Origin: Paramarasmius palmivorus | Taxonomy: Eukaryota > Basidiomycota > Agaricomycetes > Agaricales > Marasmiaceae | Direction: 5' to 3' | Length of the DNA: 64,000 bases | Assembly: GCA_037176845.1 (NCBI GenBank) | Contig: JAYKXP010000131.1 | Span: 1-64,000 of the forward strand | Shown here: positions 46,231 through 58,435 of the stretch, piece by piece | Layout: each line of letters begins with the position of its first letter | Numbering within the stretch: the stretch's first letter is position 1 | Position numbers and translations under genes: made by a program | The notes under the pieces: model-generated | Databases searched by the model: none | What the model was told of the DNA's origin: nothing | The model's input: the letters and a program-made list of their open reading frames with translations, nothing else

Positions 46231-48730
46231 TTACTTGACTCTCCTGGGGATTGTGATTGGCTTCTTTAACGTGCGCTTCTTCCGCCTCTTCTTCGGACGT
46301 TCCCCAGAGTATTCGTTATGCTCCAGCTTGTGAATTCTTGGCCGTTGACTCGGACTTTCTCTTCTGCCTGGGGTTCCATTCTGGGGCAAGCTTGGGCGTC
46401 GATGTTGCAGGCGGAAGCTTGGTAATTGTGGCTGTTTCTGTGAAGTGAGACGGTTAATCTAGCACGGAACAGATGTACGGGGTAACTGACCTTGAATTTG
46501 CATAGATGTGCCTAGTTGTAGCTCTGCATCTTGTTCTCGCACTTTGCTGGCGTAGGATATATATTCTGAAAATTCAAAAGAAACATCAATACAAGAGCAC
46601 ACACACGTTGGTTGGAACACTAACCTTGGACCGATGAAGAATCATTCTGTTCCGGTAGACCGCCTTGCTCGTCGAGATGGGATGCACGAGGTGTGCTTTC
46701 TGGGGAATGAAGAGAAGGATCACGAATGAAAGCTGAAGACTCGGGTATATCATTGAGCTCGTTAATTTGGGCTTGTTCACGCAGCTTTCTGAGATAGGAC
46801 ACATAATCTGAAGAATCAAAAGTCAATTACTGAACGAGCATACAAAGAATGCGACAGACCATGAACTCCTTTAAACCGTGCTTCTTCTTCTTTTCCACCG
46901 ATGATCTCCCACTCTGGATACCCCAAACTTTGAGCCCAATTGGTGGTGGAAGGATCAAAGCCGCGGGCGACTTGCCACTTGTGGAGGGCGGGGTAGACGT
47001 TGGTTGGCCATGAGAGCAATTCCAGACTCTTCCTGTCAAATGATTTCGCAAGCACTCGAATCCCCCATCGCCTACATTCTTTCTCAGACATCTGAGATTG
47101 CCCATTCTTGTCCAAAGACCAAAAGTGGGTTTGGGTGTGTCCTTTCTCCCATGATATGAATTCTGATATTGACGAGGAAGGAGGGTAGATGAAGAGGTAG
47201 ATGGGTGGTCGGTCTTTGAGTGTGAAGGGGTATCGGTGATGTCCAAACCATGGGGTCACGGTGGAAAGCTCAAAGTAGGGTGGGTAAACTATGACTATTA
47301 GGAAAAAGGATGATGAGTCCCGTTCCAAACATGATGAAGAGGGAAGACGTACAGCATTTTTCTTCCATTCCTGACATCCCATGGGCATCAATGATCCTTG
47401 AACTTTGTGCCAACCAACTCTTCTCGAAGTCGTTCCCAGGATACCAGAAGGAAACCTTGACATCCTCTGGATCATCTAGCTTGAAACTGTAGAGATTATG
47501 GTACTGACAATAAACCATAAGACCCACCCTCACTCACCGAATTAACCCATCCCCCATGTCCATCTCATTCACCAGCCCCTGATAATACAATGCTTTGCAG
47601 AACTTCTTACCCCTTGGGCACCTCGCAACAGCCCCCTGTGAAGTAGAGTAAACAGTATCCAAACGAAGTCCATCGAGGATGTCCAGTGGGAGGATGTCCA
47701 GTGGGAGGTGATGCGGCTGATTGCAAAATAGCGTTCTGAGGCAAGATTCAAACGTCCAGTGAGAGTGGATGTGATCTGAGGATGGGCGGTAGTTTGTTGG
47801 CTCGGGGAATAGATGGTCAAGGTATGTGTGTCCCATGATCGTAGGCATATTGCAGAACATCTTCTTCCAATTGTGATGAAAAGGATTGCTGAAGAAAATT
47901 GATGCAGTTGTCGTCTTGCAGCATTTGTGCTGAGGGAGGAATGATAGTGTCGAGGAATGTGTATGGATGGGAAATTGCAAAATGAGGCCCTTCGAGTCCC
48001 TTGCACAAATTCCCTTGCATGTTCAACCATATCTGTGTACGGAGGCAGTCCAAGTGCGTCTAAGAGAAAAACAGATTAGCTGTAGGAAGCAGGAAAACAA
48101 AATTTGGGACGTACAGTCAACATTTTAACATAAATATTCCCCCAGAACGACTGTTTGTAGAAATTCCCAAGTGGTACCAATTCTACCACACAGAACTGGA
48201 TTAAAACCTGATATTGAAAAGGAAAAAGGAAACTCACCGTCATGGAAGATAAGAAAAGGGATTTTGGAGCAGTTCAAGCCATAGAGTTGCCATACTTCGG
48301 GCTTCCTGTATAGCTGTCAGTGAGATTGTTGTGGAGAAAATGACGAAAACGAACCCTAGGCCAGCATGGGAAAAGTGCTCAAAGTCATGCTTCCAAAAGA
48401 AGTCCGCGTCTTCGCCCTCGTATATGGCCACAGTGTATTTGGTTTGCTGGTCTGGGCACACTTGTACTGTGCAAATTGTCCTCTGGGCTGATCTGGTTGG
48501 CTTGTGGACTAATTTTCCATCCTTCTCTTCCCATTCCCATTCCCCCCATTTGGAGGGATCCCCAGTATGGACTCTTTCCAAGGTGAAAATCTTGCTCCGT
48601 TTCACTTCTTCAAACTATGCAGACTTCAGTGAATAAACAACCTCGTTTGAAAGAATACACACCTCGTCGTACTCGGTACGTTCTATCTCTCTCTGGCTAT
48701 TGATATGGACAACTTCCGCAGTGATCGTCT
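46231..48730 (-). pseudogene. T-family copy T3: start lost, two frameshifts
   Basis: Nearly identical to T1 over its 3' half (introns included). Exon equivalents: remnant of exon 1 at 48730-48663, then 48614-48355, 48305-48238, 48182-48115, 48059-47538, 47486-47353, 47294-46860, 46807-46625, 46565-46491, 46437-46231. Lesions: (1) the first part of exon 1 with the ATG and the NNVEGNQV motif is replaced by unrelated sequence at 48730, with an in-frame TAG just upstream. (2) A frameshift near 47830 in exon 5 ends that frame at THIP. (3) An extra C in CTCCAGC near 46322 shifts exon 10 and removes the NLS. An in-frame 15-bp duplication (LPLDI twice) is near 47685. Confidence 0.8.
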
Positions 48731-50120
48731 ACAACTTCCACGGATGCTGTGGGCATTGGATAGCTATTTATCTGTGGGTGGTTGGTAATTTCCAGCTGCA
48801 GGTCAGCGATAGAGTGAATGTTGTGTCAGGGGCCGCGACCTCGTGTTTTCAACGTGTTGTATTCAAAAGTACAATCCTTCATTTCGTTCTATCTACTATA
48901 CACTGTCTTGAATACACCTTGGTATCCCGTCGAACTCAAATACACCCTATGCATCTCCTTCACAATGCAATGGAGCACAAGATACAATGACAACGAGAGT
49001 CGCAGCTGCGACAAAGATGGATGAATTGTGAATGTCAGATGCGCCACAGAGCTGTATAATGAATTGATGATACACACTCCTAACATGCCCTCGATCACCA
49101 AAGAAAATGCAACCTGTCATCAGACACTGTCAATGTTTACAGCACCCTAATACACTGATTAAACCTCACCTCAAGCTGTTTCTCTAATCGCCAAGTATAT
49201 CCAACTCGAGTGAACATAGGGCATCAAAGATGCCTCTATATAGCATTCTCCTGTACACCTCATAGAGACGAACTTTTTGTTGCAGGATGTATTTCAGGGA
49301 TTTCATTAACTGCGGGTGAAGGCCGATTGCATAGCACAAGAAACTGTGCCTCCTGCAAGATTGGTGTTTCCCTTTTATGGAGTACTATAGCATGGGCGTC
49401 CAGCATCTGTCTAAACAGGGCCGGGTATGTGCTTGGGAGGGACTCGGGAATGTAACATCCGAATAGCGAGCCGTAGTGCTCGGAGCACCGTTTCTATTGT
49501 AAATCCTGGCAGTGCACGTCACGAAGAGACCTGGGTGTGCATGATAGGTGAATGGAAAGACGTGTTGCCGGGTCTTGGGACGAAATTAACAATCCACGAA
49601 GAACTTTGACTCATTTCCCAAGTCTTGTATGTGCATCCCAGCCGCGTCCCGAAGGGGCAAGAAAAAAGCTGCTAGAAATGAGCTGCTAAATGTCGGTTGA
49701 GAATGTAAATTGAATTGGATAGAGACCTACCGGTGCAAAGTTGAATCTCGAGTCGAATGCTTTGATTTTGCAGAAGTAGTGGGCTTAAGTTACCACTGGA
49801 TTGTGTTCGTCCCTTTGGAGAGGTACCATCCATTGTAGATTTTGCCAAAAGTCTGGGCTGCCGTTGTGTGCATGGGAAGGCACCACGCCACTGAGAAGAT
49901 CCAAGTAACATCCCGAAGAACAAATACGTTTCACTTACCCTAGTGAGAGAAGGATGCTTAAAACACCAAGGGGTATATCAGGAAGCAGTGGCAAGCTTGT
50001 CTGTTCGAGCGAGGTGCGATCCTGAAGAAAGGATTCGGATAGGTGCAAAGGGGAAAGCACCGACACATTCTTGCCAAAGTAGTGCTGCCTGCAATCGAAA
50101 TGTTCAGCCTCGCATCAGAG
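48731..50120. repeat. U block, copy 3
   Basis: Diverged relative of copies 1 and 2 (for example AATACACCTTGGTATCCCGTC corresponds to AAGCATGGTATATCCCTTC). It contains AACCTGTCATCAGACACTGTC at 49110, the counterpart of 17285. No open gene. Confidence 0.45.
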
Positions 50121-50500
50121 ACAAGATTAATAGAAACTTACCCAAGAACCCCAACTCCTAAAAAGAGGAAAGTGACGCCTACAACGACACTGATATCCTT
50201 GTTCTGCCAGCCTTGGAAGCTATATCTTGCTGCCTTTAGCCCACTGGCAAGAGACGCCGCCGACGCCAATAACGAGAAGAAAAAGGTAAGGAAGGTCGAG
50301 TACGCTGATGGAAAACCACAAAGCTGAAGCCGGAGAATAAACGGTATCTCCGTTGCGAAAGCCGCCCTCGTCCAAGTCGCTGTCGAAGAAGTCAACGGAG
50401 GTGTAAAGAAACACTTCATCGATGTTCCTGTCGAAAGTGGCGGTGTCAAGGAAGGCAAGCAGGCCACGAAGGTCAAAACCGTTTGAATGATATGTGTGTA
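50121..50500 (+). pseudogene. degenerate copy 3 of the acidic-protein gene
   Basis: Starts with AACTTACCCAAGAACCCCAA, followed by coding relics of exon 4: AxANNEKKKVRKVEYADG, then VAKAALVQVAVEEVNGGVKK in a shifted frame, ending GTCAAAACCGTTTGA in place of GTTAAAGCATGA. Like copy 2 it lacks exons 2 and 3, so copies 2 and 3 share one deletion event. Confidence 0.7.
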
Positions 50501-52270
50501 TGGATTTCCTTGGCATGGTATGTACCCCCGTCGTTACAAGAATGAGACCTGGGAATTGTGGGAAACCTTGAGGCCTTCGTGCATCGGATATGTTTGCGAG
50601 GCCTGGAGTGGATAGCCAGAGGTTGAGTTGCACTGCCGTGGATATATGACATGCAGAGGCCTGGGTGTCAGTGGTCTATAGCCCTGGTTCGGGTATGACA
50701 CCAGCCAGGAATGATGTTGGGGTCTTGGGATAATGAGCTGGTCGAGTCAGGAGATAGCTGCAGAAAAGAAATCAAAATCATTAGCGAAGAGAGTATATAT
50801 TAGGATGAATAGAACGCACCATTATGATTCACTCGCACTTCAAATGAAGAAAAGTGGCTCTAGCGCAGCAATACTGAGCTCGCCGTTGTCTATGAAACGA
50901 AATTTCAAGATGAGTACATATGAAGCATGAGGTGCAGAAGCAGTGGAATGTACCTAGATGCTTCCTTGGAATACACGAGACACTAGCAAGATCATTTTCT
51001 CCCTTCTCTGGTGGCGGCTAAGTACCGCCTCTGTAAACACTCCCAATCCCCGCCGTAGATAGTGGTTTACTCTCCAACCAGCACATCCCGAGACGCGTAC
51101 TCCCCGAATCAGCCACGTGCACGACACAGAGCACCCTTCATGGGGTGTTACCCCCAATGCAGAGCCATGAAAGCCGCTATGGTTCAAGGCAAGCTGAAAA
51201 TCCAATGAGGTCACGTGGATGCAGAGCTTTTTCGGCATTCGCTTCGTAACCACGCCCCAATAAGTGGAGATCCTCCGCGTTTGGGGGTACGAGGTAGTCG
51301 GAAGCGTGTCCTTGTACCGTGAAAGATGGGCGAGAGGGGTATAAAGTGGGTGTTGGTGGTGTAGAATGTGGTGTGGTTGAACTTCCGGCGTTCTCGGGGG
51401 TATGGGTGATAGATATTGTGGGTACCGAAGCGTGTTGCACCAAGCACTCGAATGAAGGAGGAACAGAATCCTTCGCTATAATGCAGAAACGAGAGGCTGA
51501 AAGGACAGGCAGGGGCGTGTGGGCGAGGTGAGAGTTTGAGGTTAAGGTATGCCTAGAAGATCCCGTGTACATTCCTAGTCCGAATGTTCGTCGCTCGGTG
51601 CAACATCCTCATCACAATATGAGATAAAAGCGCCCTTCCGGGAGCCGACAGGGGTGAGGTGAAAGAGGAGATATGGAAGGTAAAATATGGGTAGGCGTGG
51701 ATTGAACATTCGGGGAACCTGTAAGCGGAGATGAACGTTCTCCAACAGAAGCCCATTGTTCAAATCGCCTGGAGTTGGTGGTATGGGAGTGGGAGTAGGC
51801 AGATGCAGCCCATAAGGACTAGGTATGCACGAGAAGTAAGGTACTTGGTGGTTGTACCCGTGCCCCATAAAAACCATACTCGACTTGATCGGAGAATAGG
51901 CAAGTTTGAGAAAGGTGTACCCTGTTCTTTCAAAGAGCTGGAAGAACGCCAGAACCACATTGGAGGTTCTACTGGGTGGCATTGGGGTTTATGCTCGGGG
52001 ACGAGCAATGCCTGCAGTTGAAGGTGCAGGAGCGTGTCGTTGACGGACAGAGCCCTGACACCAATATACATCGTTAGCAGGGGAGGCTTGGAGACAGTCG
52101 AGCGCCAGAGCACAGAATGGGAGGCGGGAGTGTGATTTGGGTTGGGCAAGTGGATGTCGTGAGTTGGCAACGTTCTCTGGCCATAACCCCATCAAACTTC
52201 CTCTCGCTCAGAGATAACGACAATGAATTCCTGAAAACACACTCATTTCGATGAGGTGGGCATCGAAGGA
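50501..52270 (-). pseudogene. F block, copy 3
   Basis: Close to 35060-36450 over most of its length, except near 50700-50900, where it resembles 19900-20000 and 20520-20640. Minus-strand relics: VRALSVNDTLLHLQLQ, PTPIPPTPGDLN and RMFNPRLPIF. Confidence 0.4.
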
Positions 52271-53340
52271 TTGAAAATGAGTGAACGGGGAATGGATGAG
52301 AGAGCGGATATTGTCCAATATACGGTTGGCAGGTTTTTGGGTAAGTCGACGGTGCCCTATGAGCCCTGTACATCTCTCTGGGTGTATGGCTGTAGTTAGG
52401 GTTGAAGAGGCGTTGAGGAAGGGTTTTTTGGGGGTAGTGGTACTGCCTAGTGAGTTGCTCTTCCCGATACTTGGCTCCTCTAAAAATCTTCCACTACCTC
52501 TCTCGGACGCTCATAACCCACATCCATCCTACTCGTGATATATCCAAAGCAACACGAGAGTTCCTCCGCTTTGCAGGCTAGAATGGAGTGGGTAGACACA
52601 TGCGGAATGAGGAATAGTGGAATAGCGGAGGAAGTGTGGAGGAGAAGACCCTTGGTTTGTGCAACGTGCAGAAAAAGGCTTGGGTAGGGGATATTGCCGG
52701 TAGTGCACCTGAGGGCTCGGATGGATGGGTAGGATAGCTGGAATGGGATGGGAAGGTGGAGCATGGAATAGAGGTCGTAGTTGGCGTATCGACATCGCAA
52801 AAGTGGGAATTGGAATCGAGGAACCCGGAAATCCAAGCTATCTGACTTCTGCTAAAGACTTCTTCTGTTCTCCTGGTGACGGTGACGAATGCTGCTATGA
52901 CCGAGTGAAGAGGTTGACGCGTCTTTTGCAACATTGGGGAATGGCAGGTACGTAGGCGGCCAACATGATGACAACATTGTCGCATGTCGCCGTATCTCTC
53001 TTCCCTGGAGCCAAAAAAACGAGCTCTACAGGTTTTCGGTGCACAGCTTTGAGTCTTAATGGCAGATTTCGATAATTTTTGGAGGACGAAACGCGTAGTG
53101 CTAACGAGTAGACAAGAGTATCGAGACTCGTACGACATTTGGGTGTGAGCGATGTCTGAGGCTAGACAGTGAATCTGCGGTTGGGAATAAGTTCAGAAAC
53201 GCATCAAGTCGGAAAAGAATTACCTGGAATGATTGCTAGCGTCGTAGTTGAGGGAGGATCGCATTCTCCGGAGTGGTAGCTGATACGATGATGGGAGAAG
53301 CGGGAAAAAGAGTCGCGCGGAATCTACTCTTCTCATTACC
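52271..53340 (+). pseudogene. R block, copy 3
   Basis: Follows copy 2 closely with small insertions (GGAATAGCGGAGG near 52619) that shift the plus-strand frame. The minus-strand ATG with RSSLNYDASNHS and GTAATTC donor is at about 53265-53222. Confidence 0.4.
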
Positions 53341-54990
53341 CATCACCACCATTCTTGCCCAACTCAATGCTACCCATACTAATAGTATCACATAGGTACA
53401 AGTGTCAAGTCTTTTTTTCCACCTTGACCGTGTCACTAATCCCTCTGTATAGCCTACGCAAGCCAACCGAAACGTCGCCAAGAAATCCCAGTCAGTTACA
53501 AGATTCATGACATGGACCTGCCTCTAATTCTCTCTACTCTCCAGAATCGTCAAGACCACACCCTGAAGCATCTTATACCAACCATAGCCATTGGCAAGAC
53601 ACAAAGAAAGCACCTTCCACTACCCCGGATATCAACACCCGAAACAATCTAAAGCGGTAGCGCCAAGCGGTGTCTATACACATGGCCCAGCACACGAGAA
53701 CCATGTTCGACTAGCTCAGAAGATGCCCCACTATCTCGTGCTCATGGAGTCTATCCACGGTTCAAATCGTATTCATTCTCGTTCTCTCCACATCCACCGG
53801 CATCTCTGACATGCAACTCTTAATTCCCATCTCTTCCTGGATCGACTTCGTCTCTTAAAGATGACGAGCCATCCTTATATATCAGTGCTATCCGCTGGTG
53901 CTCTGATAGTGAAAGCGAACTAGGATGACGTGCTAGAGACTAAAGGTATGATGTTTTCGATACATAAACCTTTTCGCATTCTCTAATTACGCCAACTTAC
54001 AGGGATGGACGCTTCTGTTATGCGTTTTCCACTAACACCAGTGCCGGAAATGGTGTCAATCCAGCTGAGAGCTACGGCACTGAAGGTTTGCGACATGGAT
54101 AAGAAAGCGCTCCGATCTTGCTGCCGCTTTGTATGAACCGTGCTGTTCATCGATACACCTGCAGGTAGCCGCAAATCAATATTCGGCGGAGACAACATCA
54201 AAGGAAAAGTCAGCGATAGCTGGAGCTGCTCGCCAGGTGAACTCTATTTGATCTATCATCTCCTATGCCGCGACCAACCTCCTTTCCAGCCTGGCAGCAC
54301 TCTTGCTGTGGCTATACCCAGTCACAGAACAAGGATCGGCATTGAGGCGAATCTTCGGCCCCAATGACCTCGAGATCGCCATGATCCGCATACTACGTTC
54401 AAGCCTACAGTAAGCTTTACATTACCTTGCATGTCTCTAGTTCTAATGATTACAATAGATCAAGTGCATCATTCTGGTTCAACGAAGAAACAAGTCAAGA
54501 TCTCAAAAAGGAACACGCATCCGTGTTGAACACAGACTCTATGATCTCGTCTGGGCAGGTTACACTCTCTACCACCCTAACTCTCAGTCCAAATTGATAC
54601 CCAAGACTCAGAAACGAAAAGCACCACCGGTTGAGATCAAAGTACAGCATGCAACGTTTACTTTTGATCGTTCTTTTCGGAGGATGCTTTTCACAACCAT
54701 CATTTGGACTAGTTCACCGTCACCAAGATGGCCGGTTTCAGGTTACGGTGCGTCTTTTGGTTTTCGTGCTCAACCACGAGGCTGAACATCTTGCTGTATT
54801 TCAGCTGTCACTTTAGATGTCTTTTTCGTGCACGGATACAGGTCCTAGCCGCTCACTGTATCGATACCAGCCTTTTCCGATGCTCAACCGGGTATCGGTT
54901 TCAACACAGTCGCGTTTGCTCAGTCAGACATGCTGGAAGAATGAACGGAATTGAATCGGCTTCATATCCTCCTGTTGCTCTGTCAGGTGA
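53341..54990 (+). pseudogene. W block, copy 3
   Basis: The best preserved W copy. An exon-like piece near 54460-54680 reads QRRNKSRSQKGTRIRVEHRL then YDLVWAGYTLYHP and IPKTQKRKAPPVEIKVQHA without a stop. It is followed by a frame change and the segment MAGFRLRCVFWFS (54728 on), which corresponds to the 3' end of P copies 2 and 4. The gene seems related to an RNA- or DNA-binding-like basic protein only by composition; no family recognised. Confidence 0.45.
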
Positions 54991-55990
54991 GCGTTTCCAA
55001 CATTCTTGGTTGTGGGGATGGCGTGGTTAATCACCATATGTCTCTAGTAGCAACTGTGCCGCCAATGACCAAATACCCAGTTTTAACGCCTTTGACTCGA
55101 GGAAACTAGGATGTCATATCAGTCCCTTGCGAGTTGAGGTACGTCTCCTTGTACCATGGCCTTCTAATCCTCGATATTGAGGTTTTTGATTATAAAGTGC
55201 GGCGTCTTGACAATGCTCGTGGGTAGACCTTGTACCTCTGTTTGTCTTCTTTCTTGGCGTGTGTCTACCAGATCCTCTCACCAACCCCAAATCATAACTA
55301 ACTCTTTTCCCTCAGCGCGCAATGTTGTTAAACGTGTTATATATCCAGGAATTGGAACTGAGACTGCCGGTCGGTGTGTCTGACATTTATGCGAACCTCT
55401 ACTACTGAGCTGTTTGCGCTGGATGTTAACGTTCAGCCTAGGGCATATGCTTCGCCATGCAGCCTTGACGATACGATAGTTCCCCGCCTTCTCGCCTTGT
55501 TATGTCACGGGAGATTGGGTGTATCAGTAGATGATTATACAAATTATTTATGAGTTTCCTTCGATGTGGTTGCTAGTCGTCGTAGGATTGAGGGAAAACT
55601 TGATGCTAGATGTATTTGATACAGAATACCATGAATACACCGAGCCTACAGCTACAGCAGACATATAGACCTTGTTGAGCATGACACTTCTTTTTCCTAT
55701 TACTTCAACGTATCGAATATGATCGCCAATGACCAAGATGAAGGCGTGGGCGACTCTTTCAGGAGAGCAACAGAACTACTGATTTCAAGAGCATGGCTGG
55801 GACAAGCACCTTGAGTTACACGGTACGATATGTCAGAATAAGATCCTTACCGGATAGCTGGCCAAAGGTCAACAAGGTACCTCTGGATTGAAGCATATGA
55901 TTGGAAAGGTCTTGGGTGTAGAGTTCTAGGGCCTTCTATGGACGGTGCGTAACAGCAGTGAGTCATCGAGTCAAAGTCGGACAGGATGCG
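54991..55990. other. region with P-like fragment, otherwise nothing seen
   Basis: 55120-55370 resembles the 3' part of Q and start of P (CCTTGTACCATGGCC and ACGTGTTATATATCCAGG correspond to 29815-30030). The rest, 55380-55990, shows no conserved frame or repeat that I can recognise. Confidence 0.35.
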
Positions 55991-56400
55991 CCAATTTGCG
56001 GAACTCTAGAACTGGGGTATCATACGATACCCACAGAAGAGGAAAGCGATGCTGCAGACGGTGAGGTAAGCCTTCGTTCCTATCTCCTGTCGTGCCAGCT
56101 GCCAGCTGGAAGGCTGTCTATGATAGGAAGGAGCGGAACATGACGACGACGAAAAAGGGTACAGGGATGACAAAGTACGTTTCGACTTTCGACTTTGAGT
56201 CCCGAGTCCTGATAACCACGTCCTGGACAGGAAAAAGCGAAAAACACGAACTGCATTCTTCTTGGGTGATGCATGTCCCTCTCTCCCCGGAAGCTATGTG
56301 TCCCTGCCTTTGACTAGTCCAGCAGAAGACCCCGACGCCAATATAGAGGAAGGTGTGGAAAACGAAGCTATGTATGTATCTTGATTCTTTATGTTGGGGC
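55991..56400 (+). pseudogene. degenerate copy 4 of the acidic-protein gene
   Basis: GAAGAGGAAAGCGATGCTGC then GACGGTGAG|GTAAGCC matches the exon 1 end and intron 1 (with the CGTGCCAGCTGCCAGCTGGA stretch shared with copy 1). Exon 2 (GACGACGACGAAAAAGGGTA) and the exon 3 start (CAGGAAAAAGCGAAAAA) follow, then CCGACGCCAAT from exon 4. It has exons 2 and 3 like copy 1 and unlike copies 2 and 3. Placed outside the regular order (after W instead of after U), so it marks a rearranged unit. Confidence 0.65.
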
Positions 56401-57160
56401 TTTCGTAGAGGTCTTGGGATATTGGGCTACTTGAGCCGGCTGATGTGAGGAGCTCTGCGGAAAGAATATAAAGCGTTTTAGTAAAATGTTGAGTAAAAGT
56501 CTTAGGATTAGCTCACTCGATATTTGAATGAGAGCTAAAGGTATCATAAGGAGTGTGCTTGAAGTTGCAGGGAGATGATGAGAGGATGAGGATCATGGTG
56601 GTCGGGAGCAGAGACGCGTCGCGGCACCTTGATCCCGAACCACCATCACCTGGCTCTTGCTACCTTTACCGATACACCTGCGGCATTCTTAGAGGCGCGG
56701 ATCTGGGATTTGGATGTTAGATAAATGATCATGAGAGCATTAACATCGGGAGGCTAATTGAACGGTGAGTGTAGTCTAGTATTCCTCAGAGGATTTTCCC
56801 TTACCCTTACCATAGGACTCGAAGCAGCCCTTTGACCTGTACATGACGCGACTCCAACATTATCCAATATACAGGTCCTTGATCCGACGAAGTATCGAGT
56901 AGAGAACATGCACAGTACGTCCTCCAGCTGTGTTCACCCTAGAAGTCGTCTCGCCGAAAGCTCTAGGGCCACAAAACGATTTTCAGCTTGACACTTCAGA
57001 TCTCAGATGTCATCTCCGGTAACTTGACATATACTGGGCCCTATTATCAACACAACCGACCCTAAGATACTCTGGGAATGGGGCCGGAAAAGGAATCGTT
57101 GATGGTCTATTCCTGGGTTTCTCTAAACAAAAGGGTAGGTCGTCTCGTTTTCAGCTCGTT
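56401..57160 (+). pseudogene. Y block, copy 2
   Basis: Counterpart of 24060-24800, with the same GAGACGCGTCGC and ACCATAGGACTCGAAGCAGC landmarks. Frames are broken. The 24.9-25.3 kb part of copy 1 is missing here. Confidence 0.45.
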
Positions 57161-57960
57161 TGTATGCGTAACTGGCATTTTACAAGCTTCTACAAGCGGC
57201 AGAACTATAGGATACGATGCTCACTCAAGAAAGCTGGGATTAGTACGTCGCACGTCTGATAGCCATTAGTTAGTATTGACCTGTTCGTGCAGCATCCGGT
57301 TCGTTCCTCGTCCATACAAGACCCAAAAATGCGACGTTTGAGCACAAAGTCCAATGCGCTGAAGACCAGGACGCTCCTGCAGCGCACGCCTACTTCAGAA
57401 ACGAACCAAGGTATATCCTCAACACTGCAAGTCTTTGCACTCTATACTAACCCTCTTCACCGTGGATCTCACAGAGAACGGCTACGGTACAACTCGGGAA
57501 ATAAACGCATCTAAGTTATATTCAGTTTCCTCTGACATTTGGAATACCATCATGACGCTGGATGGCTTCTGCAGCCGGTATAGTAGGTGTCGTCTCTTGG
57601 CACTCATGGAACGGTATTTGCTGATAAGGCCGTACCTCTAGGTAACAAAGCTGTTGACGGCCCAGAGTTGTCGAATCGCATACTTGAGTATGCCATCTCT
57701 AACGAATACATTGTCGGCCATGAATATCAGATTCCGAAAGATCTTAGACCTGAATTGCTGCTCATCGACATCGTTGATCCTAATCCTCGGCTCAACGAAA
57801 AGCACCACTCTCTGGATTCGGCGCTGCTCAGAATCTTCGCAATGTGTATGTTGATCTTCTTACAAACTTGGCTTTTACTAATGAAGCTTTCTTTCTAGGT
57901 ATTTGGCGTAGAAGTTGCTCCTGTATGTGCAAATATCGGATTGGGAAGGCAATGTGTGAC
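57161..57960 (+). pseudogene. X block, copy 3, with a 103-codon protein-like stretch
   Basis: The plus-strand frame 57587-57898 reads NKAVDGPELSNRILEYAISN, IPKDLRPELLLIDIVDPNPR and ends in a GTATGTTG donor (about 57844) followed by an intron with TTCTAG. Upstream, ASAAGIVGVVSWHSWNG is in another frame. The amino-acid composition is that of a real folded protein, and this part of the ancestral gene is not visible in copies 1 and 2. Not recognised. Confidence 0.45.
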
Positions 57961-58435
57961 TATTAGCGGCATTGTACTGTACAGTGACTAGCAACTGCGC
58001 CGCAAGTATACTTCTTGGGACCAAACACGATCTGTAGACGGATACTGGGAATGATAAAGACGGACATACAGAACGCTACCGAATAGTGTGCAGCGTGTAG
58101 AAGTTTGACAGGTTCAACGTGCCAAGGAGCAACCTAACATACTTCTAGGTACTGGTGTTCTTCGAGAACGATGAGCTCGTGTAGAGGTGATACAAAGCAG
58201 GATGCTCACCTTGACTAGGTAGAGAATAGCGCAAATTGACAAGACCTTGCCTCCGGTTCTTTGAGCATCCATCATCAATGAGAGATGAAATGGCTGAGAG
58301 CGTTCGCATGTGAGTGTGCTAGGGACTGCAGGTGAAATACACGTACCTTCTGTCGCTGCATTCGCGAATTTGAGGCTCTGCTCAAATGAGGGGCATCTTT
58401 ATATGTCTGTTGAGCACCTCTAATACGCGTTTGAG
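57961..58435 (-). repeat. S block, copy 4
   Basis: TTGGGACCAAACACGATCTG through GATGCTCACCTTGACTAGGT corresponds to 26525-26800 and 40270-40540. The minus-strand frame of copies 2 and 3 is lost through small deletions. Confidence 0.45.
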
